Assembly: GCF_024713945.1 (NCBI RefSeq)
Contig: NC_134682.1
Span: 2,604,001 to 2,668,000, forward strand
DNA from: Dermatophagoides farinae
Taxonomy: Eukaryota; Arthropoda; Arachnida; Sarcoptiformes; Pyroglyphidae
Reading direction: 5' to 3'
DNA length: 64,000 bases
The translations under genes were made by a program, and so were the position numbers. The notes beneath the pieces were generated by a model, which was given only the letters and a program-made list of their open reading frames with translations, did no database searches and was not told the DNA's origin. Position 1 is the first letter of the stretch; each line of letters opens with the position of its first letter. Of the stretch, positions 48,344 through 59,848 are shown piece by piece.

Positions 48344-49842
48344 ATGTCTTATTCCATGATAAAAATATATAATTTTTATGAAATTATTTCTCGATTCTAT
48401 CTTTGTTCATTTACAACAAAATTCTATAATTCTATCTATGATTTTCATACACGATTAATAATGATTGATCATAATGATTGTTGGCGATTTCAATCATTAC
48501 CATGGCAGGAAAGAATACGATTCTTGATTATCGAAATATTTATTTTCTACTATATAACATTCAGTTTGGGTATTATTGAATATTCGGACACATTACGTTT
48601 TGTATTTGGTGATATAACAAGAAATGTTTTTGTGAATAATAATAAATCGGAAAAATATATGGCCATGTTTTTCGGTTTCTGCACACAGATGCTTGTATTT
48701 GCTATATTTCAAACATTTGATCCCCGATCATCATCATTATCATTTCGTATGTTTGTAATTTATACAAAAAAATTTGAAAAAATTCCAACAAATTCTGGCC
48801 AATATTCTCGTTCATCATCCATTCTGATGAAATATGTGACGAAAAAATGTTCGCCAAAAATTCATCAATTTCGTTTACTATTTGACATTTTCTATTGTTT
48901 TATCACAATATTTAATCGTAAGTGAAATATTTTTTTTTATTTATGGAAAAAAAATTGATTTAATTTTTTTTTTCATTTCAGTCATACTTAACATTTTAAT
49001 GTATATTATTGAATTGGAAAAATTTTCATCTACATGGCCATTATGGCAATTGATTATTCGTTTCATATCATTACAATCTATTTGGATTGTATTCAATTGT
49101 TTACTAACATTCATTTGTTGTCCATTAATAATCGGTATTTATGTTATGAAATTAGGTCTAAAAATCATACGAAATATACGAATGGATATCCAGAATGGAT
49201 TAAAAAATTATCAATTATTAAATGAATTATTGAATAATCATAATAATAATAATATTCCAATCATCATGAATATTATCAATCGAAATCTAATGAAAACATT
49301 ACGAATGTATACAAGATTAATCATATTTATTGAAGATTTTCAACGTTATGTTTCTAGATTAATTTTTTGGACATTAATCGTCAATATTGCTGCTAGCCAG
49401 ATGACATTATTATGTTTACGTAATATTCATTCAATTCGATGGATAATATGGATAATTTTTGTCTATTGTCTGCTATTAGAATATTCAATTTTAATTTTAT
49501 TTACATATTTTATTTCAAAATTTAATACAAAACTTAATTCCATACGTTTTGATTTGGAACGTGTCGTACATTGTCGTGGCATGAATGCGGCTGATAATAA
49601 TCGTTCATGGCTGAATGGATTACGTTTACTTTTGTTTTATGAACGTATGATCGATAGAAAACCATGGGGTATAAGTATCGGTATGATTGCCGTTCTCACT
49701 AAAGCCGTATTTGCCAAAGTAATATTTGAAATTTTTAAATTGTTCATTCTTGAGATTCTAAAATCTAAATATTTTTATCCATTTTATATAGATCATACTT
49801 GTATATGCTCGTTTTATTATTTCATTACAAAAATTCACCTAA
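48344..49842 (+). CDS. Chemoreceptor-like 7TM protein D
   Basis: Exons 48344-48917, 48982-49718 and 49792-49842 give 453 residues. Same structure and phases as A-C. Blocks: IISRFYLCSFTTKFYNSIYD, FGDITRNVF, SRSSSILMKYVTKK, YTRLIIFIEDFQRYVSRL, TLIVNIAASQMTLLCLRNI, YFISKFNTKLNSIRFDLERV, YERMIDRKPWGISIGMIAV. Last exon IILVYARFIISLQKFT, short. The start follows a poly-A run (AAAAATG). More diverged than B and C. Confidence 0.7.
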
Positions 49843-50267
49843 AAATCATTAGAAAATGAAATGAAAAAACAACATTCATAATTCATCATTTTCAACGTCA
49901 AAAAAAAAATAATAATGATCGAAACACCATTCGAAACCATATTGTACCGGATTTCCTTAAAAGTATTATTTTTTTCAAGAAAATGAATTCTACCAAAATA
50001 ACAACGACAAATCGATTTCGTACCTATGAAATGAAAATGTACATTTCGGCATGATTTATATTGTCTTTGAATGGAGATCAGGTGTTCACACACCCACACA
50101 CAAAAAAAATGTACATTTCTTTACAAAAATTCATTAGTAACCATAACGAAGTTGAAAAAAATTTTCACAAAAAAAAAACTGTAAATTCTTATAAAAGATA
50201 TGGCGATGATTTCTATAAATGAATTTGATTTTTGCCATATCATTAGTGTGTTTCATACAAAACCAAA
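49843..50267. other. Spacer between receptors D and E
   Basis: About 425 bases of A+T-rich DNA, no coding signal recognised. Confidence 0.5.
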
Positions 50268-52029
50268 ATGGCTGAAAAAAATCTTATGAACATGTTGCTT
50301 GATAGATGTAAGATTTTTGTATTTAAAATTTTATCCATATTTTATCTCAATTCATTACCATCATCGTCATCACAAAGTTTCAATCATCAATCATTATATG
50401 AATTTTATGCTAGCTTTATGTTAATCAAATCATCAAATCAATCATCAAAATGTTTATTTTCATTATTACCATTAAAAGAACAATTTCGTTTTATCATTTT
50501 GATTTTTATGAGCTGCTATTCTATATCATTAAATTTTGATTCCATCCAATATTCGGATACGATGAAATTCATACTTGGTGATATATGGATCATACACAGT
50601 GGACAACAGACTATAATGTGGAATCGTTTCAAAAAAAGTATGACATGGCTTTTCGGCTATTCAGCATTATTATTTGGTTACGGTATTTATAAATCATTTG
50701 ATACGAAAAAATCTCGTGCATTTCGTACATTCATCATTTTTACGATAGAAATGAATAATGATAATAGTATTACTATAGAGAAATTATTTACAAAAAATCC
50801 CAACAGATATTCACATTCAACGGCCATTTTATTTATTTATTTGGAAAAAGAAATTGGATTGAAATTTATAAAATTTCGTCAATTATTTTTTCAAATTCAT
50901 TGGTATTCGCTAATTTTTCATTGTAAGTTTTTAATAATTTTCCCAATACAAATAATCAATTGATCAATATTTTCGGACAGTTATCCTCAATATGATTAGT
51001 CTATATTTTGAATTGAATCCACAAAATTTTGGTTATCCACCATTCTGGCAGATAATTTTACGTTTTATATCATTACAATTTCAAATTATCACCCTAAATT
51101 TTCTGTTTTCATACGTTTATGGTCCATTTTGTTGGATTTTGTACATAATCTTGTTGGCATCTAAAACAATTTTACAAATTAAACGAAAAATTTCTAATAA
51201 CCTAAAACAATACATTTTAATAAGAACAATGTTGACAACGAATAATTATGAAAAATGTTTCATGTTGGCAAGAATTGAGAAGAATTTTCTTGATTCATAT
51301 TCAATGTATACAAGATTAATAATATTTATCGAAGATTATCAAAAATATTTTTCAAAAATATTTCTGATAGCATTGATTCAGGCAATAGTGGCTAGCCAAA
51401 TTATATTGAATAGTTTAAAATTCATACAAAATGATCATCATATTGTAATCATGTTGTATTATTTTTTATTTGTGGATTATGTAATCATCATCATTTTATC
51501 ATTTATTGTATCAATATTTAATTCATTTTTAAATTCCATACGTTATGATTTACAACGTACAGTATGGTTGATGAATTCATCACCATCACGTTTTCGTTCA
51601 AAATTTCAAATGTTAATGTATTATGAACGTGTCGCAATGTGGACAAGTTTATAAATCGAATTTGAATTTTATTGGAACGAAATCACTGTGTGTGTTCGAA
51701 GGTGTGTGTGTTCAATTGTATGCTGACTCGGAATTTTCGGTTGGAAACATGCTCGTTTCTCTCACCGACATTCTCGGTCGAAATAGGAAGAGGTGGCAAT
51801 AGGCAGGAGCGTGCGCAGCCAGTTGACTGCTACAAACGATTAGTAAAACGTTCAAAACCATGGGGTTTGAAATTGGGTGTCATTACTGTTATGACTACAG
51901 CAACATTTGCAAAAGTAAGTCATTATTTTCTTAATTAATTGAATTTTAATTGATCAATTAATTTATTATTGTTTCCAGTTAATAATGGCTTATGCAAGAT
52001 TTACTATGCTTTCAAGTAAATTATTTTGA
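50268..52029 (+). pseudogene. Chemoreceptor-like 7TM gene E, disrupted by a solo LTR
   Basis: Exons by homology: 50268-50922, 50981-51914 (interrupted) and 51979-52029. Exon 1 (MAEKNLMNMLLDRCKIFVFK start, LGDIWIIHS block) and the start of exon 2 (ALIQAIVASQIILNSLKFI, DYVIIIILSFIVSIFNSFLN) are intact. After YYER the frame enters an insertion at 51630 and stops at 51652-51654. The receptor sequence resumes after 51838 with the K-P-W-G-L-K-L-G-V-I-T-V block and the last exon LIMAYARFTMLSSKLF. Subtracting the insertion and one 4-base target copy leaves exon 2 at 725 bases, the same as exon 2 of receptor B and the phase expected, so the break looks caused by the insertion alone. No other stop or frameshift is seen, so loss is recent. 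A truncated protein lacking the last helix could still be made. Confidence 0.82.
51626..51838. mobile_element. Solo LTR (205 bp) with 4-bp target duplication
   Basis: The element occupies 51630-51834. It begins TGTCGCAATG and ends GACTGCTACA, the TGT...ACA ends of an LTR, and is flanked by AACG at 51626-51629 and 51835-51838. It contains a TATAAAT stretch near 51650 and is G+C-richer than the surrounding receptor genes. It has no internal coding region, so it is most simply a solo LTR from recombination of a retrotransposon (a 4-bp duplication suits Ty3/gypsy-type elements). Orientation not determined. Confidence 0.8.
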
Positions 52030-52626
52030 ATTCATATTCTCAATTGAACAGTGCGATTCTGTTGAATAAAATTAATTAATTAATTCTGAATTCATATGAA
52101 TGTGTTTATTTGACATTCAAAAAAAAAATTCTGTATAAAAAGGCAAAACTGAATAATAAAAAAAAAAATTCAAACGAAATTCAAATGATCATTTATTGCT
52201 TTTTCCATTATAACCCAAGGACGATCAATTTTTCTTGTGACAACGAGAAAAAAAACACGTCAACAACAAGATCCAGATAAAAAGAAAACCCATTATAATC
52301 GATTCTAAAAATAAAACAAAAAAAACTAGATATATTTGAAATATAATGATTATAATAATAAACGAACCTGGAAAATTATCGAACGTTTAATTGAAAACTA
52401 ACGAGTAAGAAAAAAACTTTTTTTTACCTTTTTTCAAATAAAATGAATGATATGAATGATTAAAATTGACAAAAAAAAATTCATCGAAAATTATTAAAAC
52501 ATAGATGAAAAAAACAAAAGCAAAAAAACAGAAACATGATCGAGAAATTGTTGAAATTTTTTCTTTTAGTCATTTCGTTTGTCGTTTTTTGAAACAACAA
52601 CCAATTGATGATAACCAAATGATCAA
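52030..52626. other. Spacer between receptors E and F
   Basis: About 600 bases, A+T-rich, no coding sequence recognised. Confidence 0.5.
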
Positions 52627-54144
52627 ATGATTATGGCTAATAATAATATTTCTATGGACAAAATTCTATCATTGATTTATCGTCGATTATCATGGTTCTA
52701 TCTTAGTTCTTATGAACCAAAAACATATGGATCAATATTTCATTTTTATACAAATTTTTTTCTAATTCCAAATTCATCATCATCATTTGAATCAAAATGG
52801 ATACTATTTTCATTGCCTACAAAGGAACAGATTCGTTTTCTATTAACAGCCATAATGATTGTATATCATTTATTGAAATATTTCAAACTAATTGAATTCA
52901 CTGATTGGTTTCAATTTATTTCTGGTGACATAACCATTATGATTAGTTCATCATTTCAATCCAATCTATCATTGATATTAGCTGTTTCAGGTTTAGTACT
53001 AGTTACAATCATTTATGATTCATTTCGAACACAAAAATCATTAGCATTTCGTACGTTGATACAATATACAAGACAAGATCAACAACAACAACAACAACAG
53101 CAATTCTCTCGATCATCATCCATTCTAATGGATTATGGCTGCATAAAAATTTCATCAAATTTCAGTCATTTACAATCATTATTCAATCGATTTCATAGTT
53201 TTGTTCAAATATTTCATTGTAAGTATTTTATTTTTATTCATAATCATAAATTTTACTCGATTATAATAATAATAATAATAATGTATTTTGTTCTGAAATT
53301 TTTTTCACATAGTTTTTATCCATTTTACTGCATTAATTGGTGAAATATTTGAATGTTATTCAGATCAAACAATCAAATATATAATAATACGAATGTTTAC
53401 ATTTCATATGAATGTTATTGCATTGAATTTTTTATTCACATTCATTTATTGTCCAATATTCATTGCATTCTATCTATTGTCATGGGGCTATAAATTATCT
53501 AGACGTTTTGAATGGGATATTGAAAATTATTCAACAATACTTTTATTCGGTACACAATGGTTACCGAATAAACGGATAAAAACACAGCTAAATATGAATA
53601 TGATACAATCATATAAAATGTATACACGTTTAATCATATTTGTAGAAGAATTGGGCAAATATTTTGCCCGTATATTATTCTTTGCATTAGCGTTAACCAT
53701 TTTTGCAAGTCAAATTGTATTGAGTCAATTACGACATTTAAGTGTGGAAACATATTTTACATTATTAGTATTAATCTATTGTTTATTATTAGATTATCTT
53801 ATTATCATTTTGATGACATATTCAATATCAGTATTTAATAAACAATTAAATTCCATTGGTTCATATCTACAACGTAGTATTAATAAAACAAATCGTTCAT
53901 CGAATCTTTATTTAAAATTTCAATTAATGTTGATCAATGAACGTTTAATTGGCCGTAAACCATGGGGCATTCGTATTGGTGATCTGACCGTTGTAACAAA
54001 ATCGGTTTTCATGAAGGTAAATTTGTTTTGTTTTTTTTCTTGATTGTAAATGATAAATGATTTAATGAATCGATTTTTTTTCCACCCATATAGATCATTA
54101 TACTTTATGCACGTTTTACATTGTTATCAAATAAATTATCCTAA
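52627..54144 (+). CDS. Chemoreceptor-like 7TM protein F
   Basis: Exons 52627-53218, 53313-54016 and 54094-54144 give 448 residues; Met codons at 52627 and 52633 are both possible starts. Blocks: LSWFYLSSYEPKTYGSIFHF, SGDITIMIS, SRSSSILMDYGCIK, YTRLIIFVEELGKYFARIL, LALTIFASQIVLSQLRHL, DYLIIILMTYSISVFNKQLN, NERLIGRKPWGIRIGDLTV. Last exon IIILYARFTLLSNKLS. A Gln run of eight lies before intron 1. Last member of the + strand array. Confidence 0.7.
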
Positions 54145-54450
54145 AATGTCATTGTAAACAACAACATTTTGACATTATCAATAACAACATGATGATGGTA
54201 ATTAACGGCGATGATGATTAATAATTTTAACAACATATAAATTCATTATATTAAATTAGTATTGCAAAATAATAAATGAATCTATAGTGCAATATAAAAT
54301 ATCGAAAAACTAAAATATAGAAATTCTATGGATAAATGTTTGTATTATTTTCAATGTGTCATATGTAACTCCATCTTTTATTTCGGTTTATAAATATATA
54401 TATATTGAAATTATTTTCATACAATTGTTATTTTTTCGATATATATATAG
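54145..54450. other. Convergent 3' spacer of receptors F and G
   Basis: About 300 bases of A+T-rich sequence between the + strand array and the minus-strand receptor. Nothing recognised. Confidence 0.45.
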
Positions 54451-55851
54451 TTAATTGTTGTTAATCCAGTTATTAATATCAAGACAAATTTTCTTATAAA
54501 ACATAATTGTAAATGGTATGTTCATCAGAATTAATTCAACATATTTGAATTTGTTGATAAAAAATATCTGGCCACAATTGAAACCAAAACGATTTTTTGC
54601 CATTGTTTGTATAAACAGATTTATTTTGATTTGTTGCCGGATCGTAAAAAGAAACAAAGATTTACGATTACAATTTTTTGGAGGAATTAATTTATTAAAT
54701 TGTATATGTTGATGTTTATTTATTCGTCGATTATTAGTATTATCATTTATTCGAGAATATAATTGTGATATTCGAACATTCCATGCCAATAATCGTTCAC
54801 AACATTGTTGATTAAATGAAGGAAATATCGATAATCGGGCATAGACACCAGTGGCCAGACAAAATATAGATATAAGACATACGACGAATATCGAACCATG
54901 TATAGTTTCGGTAACTCCTTGACTGTAGAATATAGTGGAGAAAATAATCGATGCCTTTGATATGGTTTCCATGGCCAACAAAATTATTTTGAGATCAGCA
55001 TTAAATTTTGCAATATGATTGAAAATACGGTTGTATTTTTTTTGGAAACTATGCCAAACGATTTGCATTTTCATTGTATTCGATAATCGAAGATCGAATA
55101 ATGATCGTATTGCCAAGAAAAATTGTTTAATCTGATTGATAATAAGTTCAACTACTATGATCAATGCTTTGAATGGAATCAAAATCAATGAAATTAAGAA
55201 CAAACAATGTATGTATTCTATTATAATCATTTGAATCGAAAACAAGAAAACTACGGTAGAAATTTGATCGTTATTGAATAATATAAATAATTCATAAATA
55301 ATTCTTAACATCCAATATGTGATAGCCAAACCGAATATGATTGCCGATTCAATCGATAAATAATCGGCAATTGTTATTAATCTGAAAAGATATTTTCTAT
55401 TTTGAGAAGTAATTTCCATTTCAATATTCTTATGATGACTAGAATAATAGATAAGAAAATCATTGAGGCCCGATTCATATTTTAACAATTTACGTATAAA
55501 TATGATCCATAAAAATTCCAAAATGCAACTGACAACTGTCATGAATTTAACACAAATTGTAAAACAAGAGATGTGAAATATACGTGCCGAATCATCATTT
55601 GTAATAGGAAATACAGCTCGTCCCCATTGAATTTTTGAAAACCACATTATCGTGCTCATCCATCCAGTGATTGTAATTAGAATGGCCGGTCGTATTGATG
55701 AATACGTTAATGGTATTTGTCGTTGTTGATATTGCCATAATTGATAATTGATTCGAATAATCAAATATTTCAATGAATGAAATGAATATTTAACCAATGG
55801 ACGAATAATATGATCGGATTTTCGCTTAAATGGTAGGATATTCATCGTCAT
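54451..55851 (-). CDS. Intronless chemoreceptor-like 7TM protein G
   Basis: Single exon, 466 residues, facing the array. Start ATG at 55851 (a second Met two codons on). Several long hydrophobic segments, for example LEFLWIIFI, AIIFGLAITYWMLRIIYELF, FLFSIQMIIIEYIHCLFLIS, IFVVCLISIFCLATGVYA, and a C-terminal NRFGFNCGQIFFINKFKYVE followed by LILMNIPFTIMFYKKI. The F-G-x3-G-x-I pattern followed by a last helix parallels the KPFGI-x-IG-x-ITV plus last-exon helix of receptors A-F, so I read it as a distant member of the same receptor superfamily. Lack of introns and weak overall similarity suggest a different subfamily or an old retrocopy. Assignment as a gustatory receptor is tentative. Confidence 0.65.
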   Translation of the reverse strand: MTMNILPFKRKSDHIIRPLVKYSFHSLKYLIIRINYQLWQYQQRQIPLTYSSIRPAILITITGWMSTIMWFSKIQWGRAVFPITNDDSARIFHISCFTICVKFMTVVSCILEFLWIIFIRKLLKYESGLNDFLIYYSSHHKNIEMEITSQNRKYLFRLITIADYLSIESAIIFGLAITYWMLRIIYELFILFNNDQISTVVFLFSIQMIIIEYIHCLFLISLILIPFKALIIVVELIINQIKQFFLAIRSLFDLRLSNTMKMQIVWHSFQKKYNRIFNHIAKFNADLKIILLAMETISKASIIFSTIFYSQGVTETIHGSIFVVCLISIFCLATGVYARLSIFPSFNQQCCERLLAWNVRISQLYSRINDNTNNRRINKHQHIQFNKLIPPKNCNRKSLFLFTIRQQIKINLFIQTMAKNRFGFNCGQIFFINKFKYVELILMNIPFTIMFYKKICLDINNWINNN

Positions 55852-58135
55852 TTATCGTTGATTTTCAACAATAAACTGTATGTATTGTTCAAATTTTGCT
55901 ATTGCTATTGAACAAGAGAAGCTTCGATTGTCACATTTTGTTGATAGAAATTAATTATATGTTGGTGTTTTCTTTTTTATTTTTAATACTGAAAAATATA
56001 ATGATTGTCATTATACAAACAAATTCTGTTTTGTATTTTGACAATTTACACTGAAAATTGATTACAACTACTTTAAAGAATCATTATTATTAGTATTATA
56101 AAGATCTCTTTAGGTAGGAATTATTGATTATTCTTTATTATTTGATGGAATTGTTAATTAATGATCATCAAATAAGAAGGAATAAAAATGAAAAAAAACG
56201 ACAAATATACAACAATGAACAGTGGGTAAAAATAAACTAATGAAAATTTTAGAAGGAATGTACCAAAAACAAAAACAAAAGATCATTGAAACTACATTTG
56301 AAATTGATTTCGGTGTTGACTGTTTTTGTTTTTTGTTTTTTGTTTTTTTTTTCATTGACCATAAATGTCAAATTTCAATCATACATAGCAATGTAAAACT
56401 AATAATAATAATATTCAGATACATTCATTCTTGCTCTAAATAATGTCGACGACTATAGGTCAGAATATACATTCATTCATTGTTTGTTTGGTGGTTGATC
56501 ATTATTGTTTAGATTTTCGTTTAAAAATTGAATTTCGAGTTTTTTTTCTTATTTGGAACGATGAATCATGTGTGTGTGTGTGTTTACATGTGAATAGATA
56601 ATATTTGTATGTCATCATGATTTGACATTAAAATGGATTTTTTGTTGTTGTTGTTGTTGTTACCGAATCAAACAACAAAAAAGAAAAAATTAGTTAATTG
56701 AAAATTTTATTTTCCATTTTCTTGTTAGAAATTTCAATTTATTGTAATCATTACAGACAGACAAACAGTGGCCGAATGAAATGATGAATAAATTATATAA
56801 TCATCAACATCATCGTTATTTTGGACAACAACAACAACAACAACAACAACAAAATTTATTGTTGACAAGCGTGTGAACGAGCATCAAATCCGGATGTTTG
56901 TAATTGAAAATTTTATAATAATGGCACAGGATTGATGAAATAACAACAGACAAACAAACAAGCAAAAAAAAATTTCAAGTTTCAAAATAAAATTATGGCC
57001 ATGTAAAAATATTTTTCTTTTCACTTTTTCTTCGTTTCACGCACACACACACACACGCACGCATATCTTATTTAGACATTTATTATTCGATTCAAAATGA
57101 TGATGATTCAGGCATTACCTAATAGATTTTCAATTATTCATTCATTCAAGTGAACAATGTTAATTTTAACAATGGTTTGTCTATCTGCCTGTTTGTCTGT
57201 GTGTGTGTGCGTGTGTTTTGTTTTTCGAAATCGCTAATAATTGATTAAGGATACCGTGTATCCAATTATTCAGTTAATATTTTAATAGAAAAATTTGTAA
57301 TTCAAAATTTCTACACTCCTTTTTATCAAATTATTGTATCGAAAAAACAGTGTAGGTCATGGTCAATGAATAATGCGTGTGTCTGTGTGTGTGTGTGTGT
57401 GTGTGTTTGGAATATGAAGTGGAAAGCAATTTTTTGTTTATGTTTATGTTTCATTTATCATCATATAGTCAAAAAATAGCATCAGTGAATCGCTCAAATG
57501 TTTGGTTTTTTTTCATTCGAATGTTTCAATCTTTTGCATTTGAATTTGATGTCAATATTGGAATGGTGGAAAAAATAAAAAACCTTGAAATCGAAGATGA
57601 TAGTGATGATGAAAAATTAATTTTTTTTTGTGAAATACACAAAATTTCCGATGAAATATAAATTCGTGATAAAGAAATAAAAAACCCCTGAAGCAATTTT
57701 GAGTTTGATCCAGGAATCGACAAAAAAAAATCTTGATGACATTGAAATGGAAACATTCAATTCATCAAATTCATCCAATTGTGAAACAGCATTGATGGCC
57801 AAAAATGATGAAGAAATAAATATTGAGATTATGATCACGGCTTGTTCATAAATTTTATTACGGATATGAAATTCATGAATGAATGATGAATAAAATTAAA
57901 AATCGAAAACAGATTTCAGACAAATATCACAATTAAGAACTAGATTTTTATTTTAAAAAAATTTTTGAAAAGAAAATGTGTTCCACAACGAGAGAGAGAG
58001 AGAAAGAGAGGAATGTATCGAACATTATCATTGTGAAAAAATACAGAATACGTGGACATAAGACATTTGGCTACAATATGAAGTGGCTGGATTTTTGATT
58101 GTTCGGTGAGAAAAAAAAACCATACCGTTTTTTAT
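55852..58135. other. Intergenic region with a possible broken gene
   Basis: A+T-rich with TG/CA runs (57197-57210, 57377-57406), CAA run at 56828-56850 and a TTG run at 56643-56661. Apart from the doubtful fragment at 57415-57851, no coding signal is supported. Confidence 0.45.
57415..57851 (+). pseudogene. Possible frameshifted small secreted-protein gene
   Basis: The first frame starts with a signal-peptide-like MKWKAIFCLCLCFIYHHIVK and stops at once. A second frame continues with an acidic segment ending VEKIKNLEIEDDSDDEKLIF and CEIHKISDEI. A third frame continues after 57680 with EAILSLIQESTKKNLDDIEM and ends ITACS at 57851. Codon content is varied, unlike the repeats around, and no splice sites join the pieces. 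The simplest reading is a decayed gene with two frame breaks; a chance coincidence is possible. No family recognised. Confidence 0.25.
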
Positions 58136-58548
58136 TTATTGAATTTGATAATTAGCAGCAGCTGGTGCACTGTTTGTAAGACCTGGTTCGTTTGACACAA
58201 TATTAGCACGGAAACCATCATCATCAGCAATGTATTGAACAGTACGAGTTAAACCGTTAGCATCAGAATATGTGTATGTACCTTGAACAACACCACGTTC
58301 ATCAGCAGTTTCTTGTCTTGCAAGTCTTGTACCATATTCATCGGTTTCATCATATGCAAATGAATATGGATCAGGTTTTTCATCTTCTGGTGTTGGTGCA
58401 GCCGAAACCAAATAAATGCAGAAAATAGTGATAAAAAGATGCTGTTATATATGAAAACGTGTTGATTTTAAAATCAATCACAAACAGTTGGATGAATTAA
58501 CAATTGGAAATGGATTGAAAATCTAAATCGATTACTTACTTTGAACAT
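58136..58548 (-). CDS. RR-type (chitin_bind_4) cuticle protein 1
   Basis: Two exons: a micro-exon 58548-58540 encoding Met-Phe-Lys, then 58441-58136, giving 104 residues. The signal peptide continues in exon 2 (HLFITIFCIYLVSA), followed by AAPTPEDEKPDPYSF and a Rebers-Riddiford chitin-binding core: YSFAYDETDEYG, ARQETADERGVVQGTYTYSD, GLTRTVQYIADDDGFRA and SNEPGL. The tail NSAPAAANYQIQ is Ala/Pro-rich. Such proteins bind chitin in the exoskeleton. The first intron falls after codon 3 and splits the signal peptide, a structure common in arthropod cuticle genes and shared with the second copy. Confidence 0.93.
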
Positions 58549-59813
58549 TTTTGGTTTGTTTTTTTGTTTTTTTTTTTTTTGGCAGTCAAGCAGCTACAAT
58601 ATTTTGTAGTTTATCAATGAAACATTTGAATCCAAGTTAATTAGTTTTTATATGTTTCAAAATATGTCTCGTGTACAATGAAATTGAAATATATGGTAAC
58701 ACAATTTATGGTTACACACATATATGCAACAGATGTAAATATTAATAAATATATATATTGTATCAAAAAAAAAAAACATGATCGCCCAAATAAATACATA
58801 AATAAAGAAGAGTATAGACCCGTTAACAAGTGAAACTTTTTTTTTTTTTTAGTTGTCCTCCTCCCCTTTTGTTTTATATTTGGATAGATAGCATAGGGAG
58901 GATGATCCATTTGATTTGATTTGAGAAAAAAAAAAATCCATCAATACAACCTCCACCATTTGACTACGAATATCTATCATGAATAGAGAATAATCAATTG
59001 TGTGTATGTGTGTGTTTGTGCAATGCTAGAGAGAGAGAATGAGAGAGAGAAAGAGAGAGAGAGAGGAAAGATCATGATCCTGGAACGTGGTGGTAAAATT
59101 GTGTACTTGTGTTTGGAAATCTGGAATTTTAATTTCTTTCTCCATCATCACTATTTTTTTTTCATCACCATTATTGTCTGATGATTATTATAATCAATTT
59201 TTTTTTGTTTTTTGAAAATGATGATCATATAATTATAAATAAATGAAAAACAAGACGATATGAATTGAATTTGAAATGAATTTTTTTTCTTGTTCGCTAA
59301 ATTCTTGGAATTCAATGATTCGAATTTATAAATAATTCGAATGGATCGATCAGCATACAGACAGAGTACGTTCATAATAAATGTTTGTATTTGTATTTTG
59401 GAATTTGAAAATCATGAAATCATTGTAAACATTGTCATTGACTTTGACCAATATCATCATCATCATCAAATTGGAATGAAATTTAACAACAATCAAAAAA
59501 AAAGTGAATCAACAATCGATTTAACAAATGATAATAAAAAAACACACACACACAAATTTTATGGCAAACAGATGGGCTAGATTTGAAAAATTTTTAAGTT
59601 TTCTTTCTACTGTTGTTGTTGTTGTTATTATCCCCAAATATACGAATCACGTATTATGGATACACCATATATAGAGATACATCGACAACAACAACAACAA
59701 CAACAACAGTTATTTCAATTCAATTCAATTCATCAATGAAAATATGGCCTGATCATCATTGTTACTTTTTTTTATTATTGCTGCCCATCTCTCATCATTA
59801 TTATGAATGTGAA

Positions 59814-59848
<35 letters not shown>

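Noticed and set aside
51630-51834. Insertion in receptor E read as an extra intron
   Set aside because: No consensus donor at the left edge, none of the five paralogues has an intron there, and TGT/ACA ends with an AACG duplication fit an LTR.
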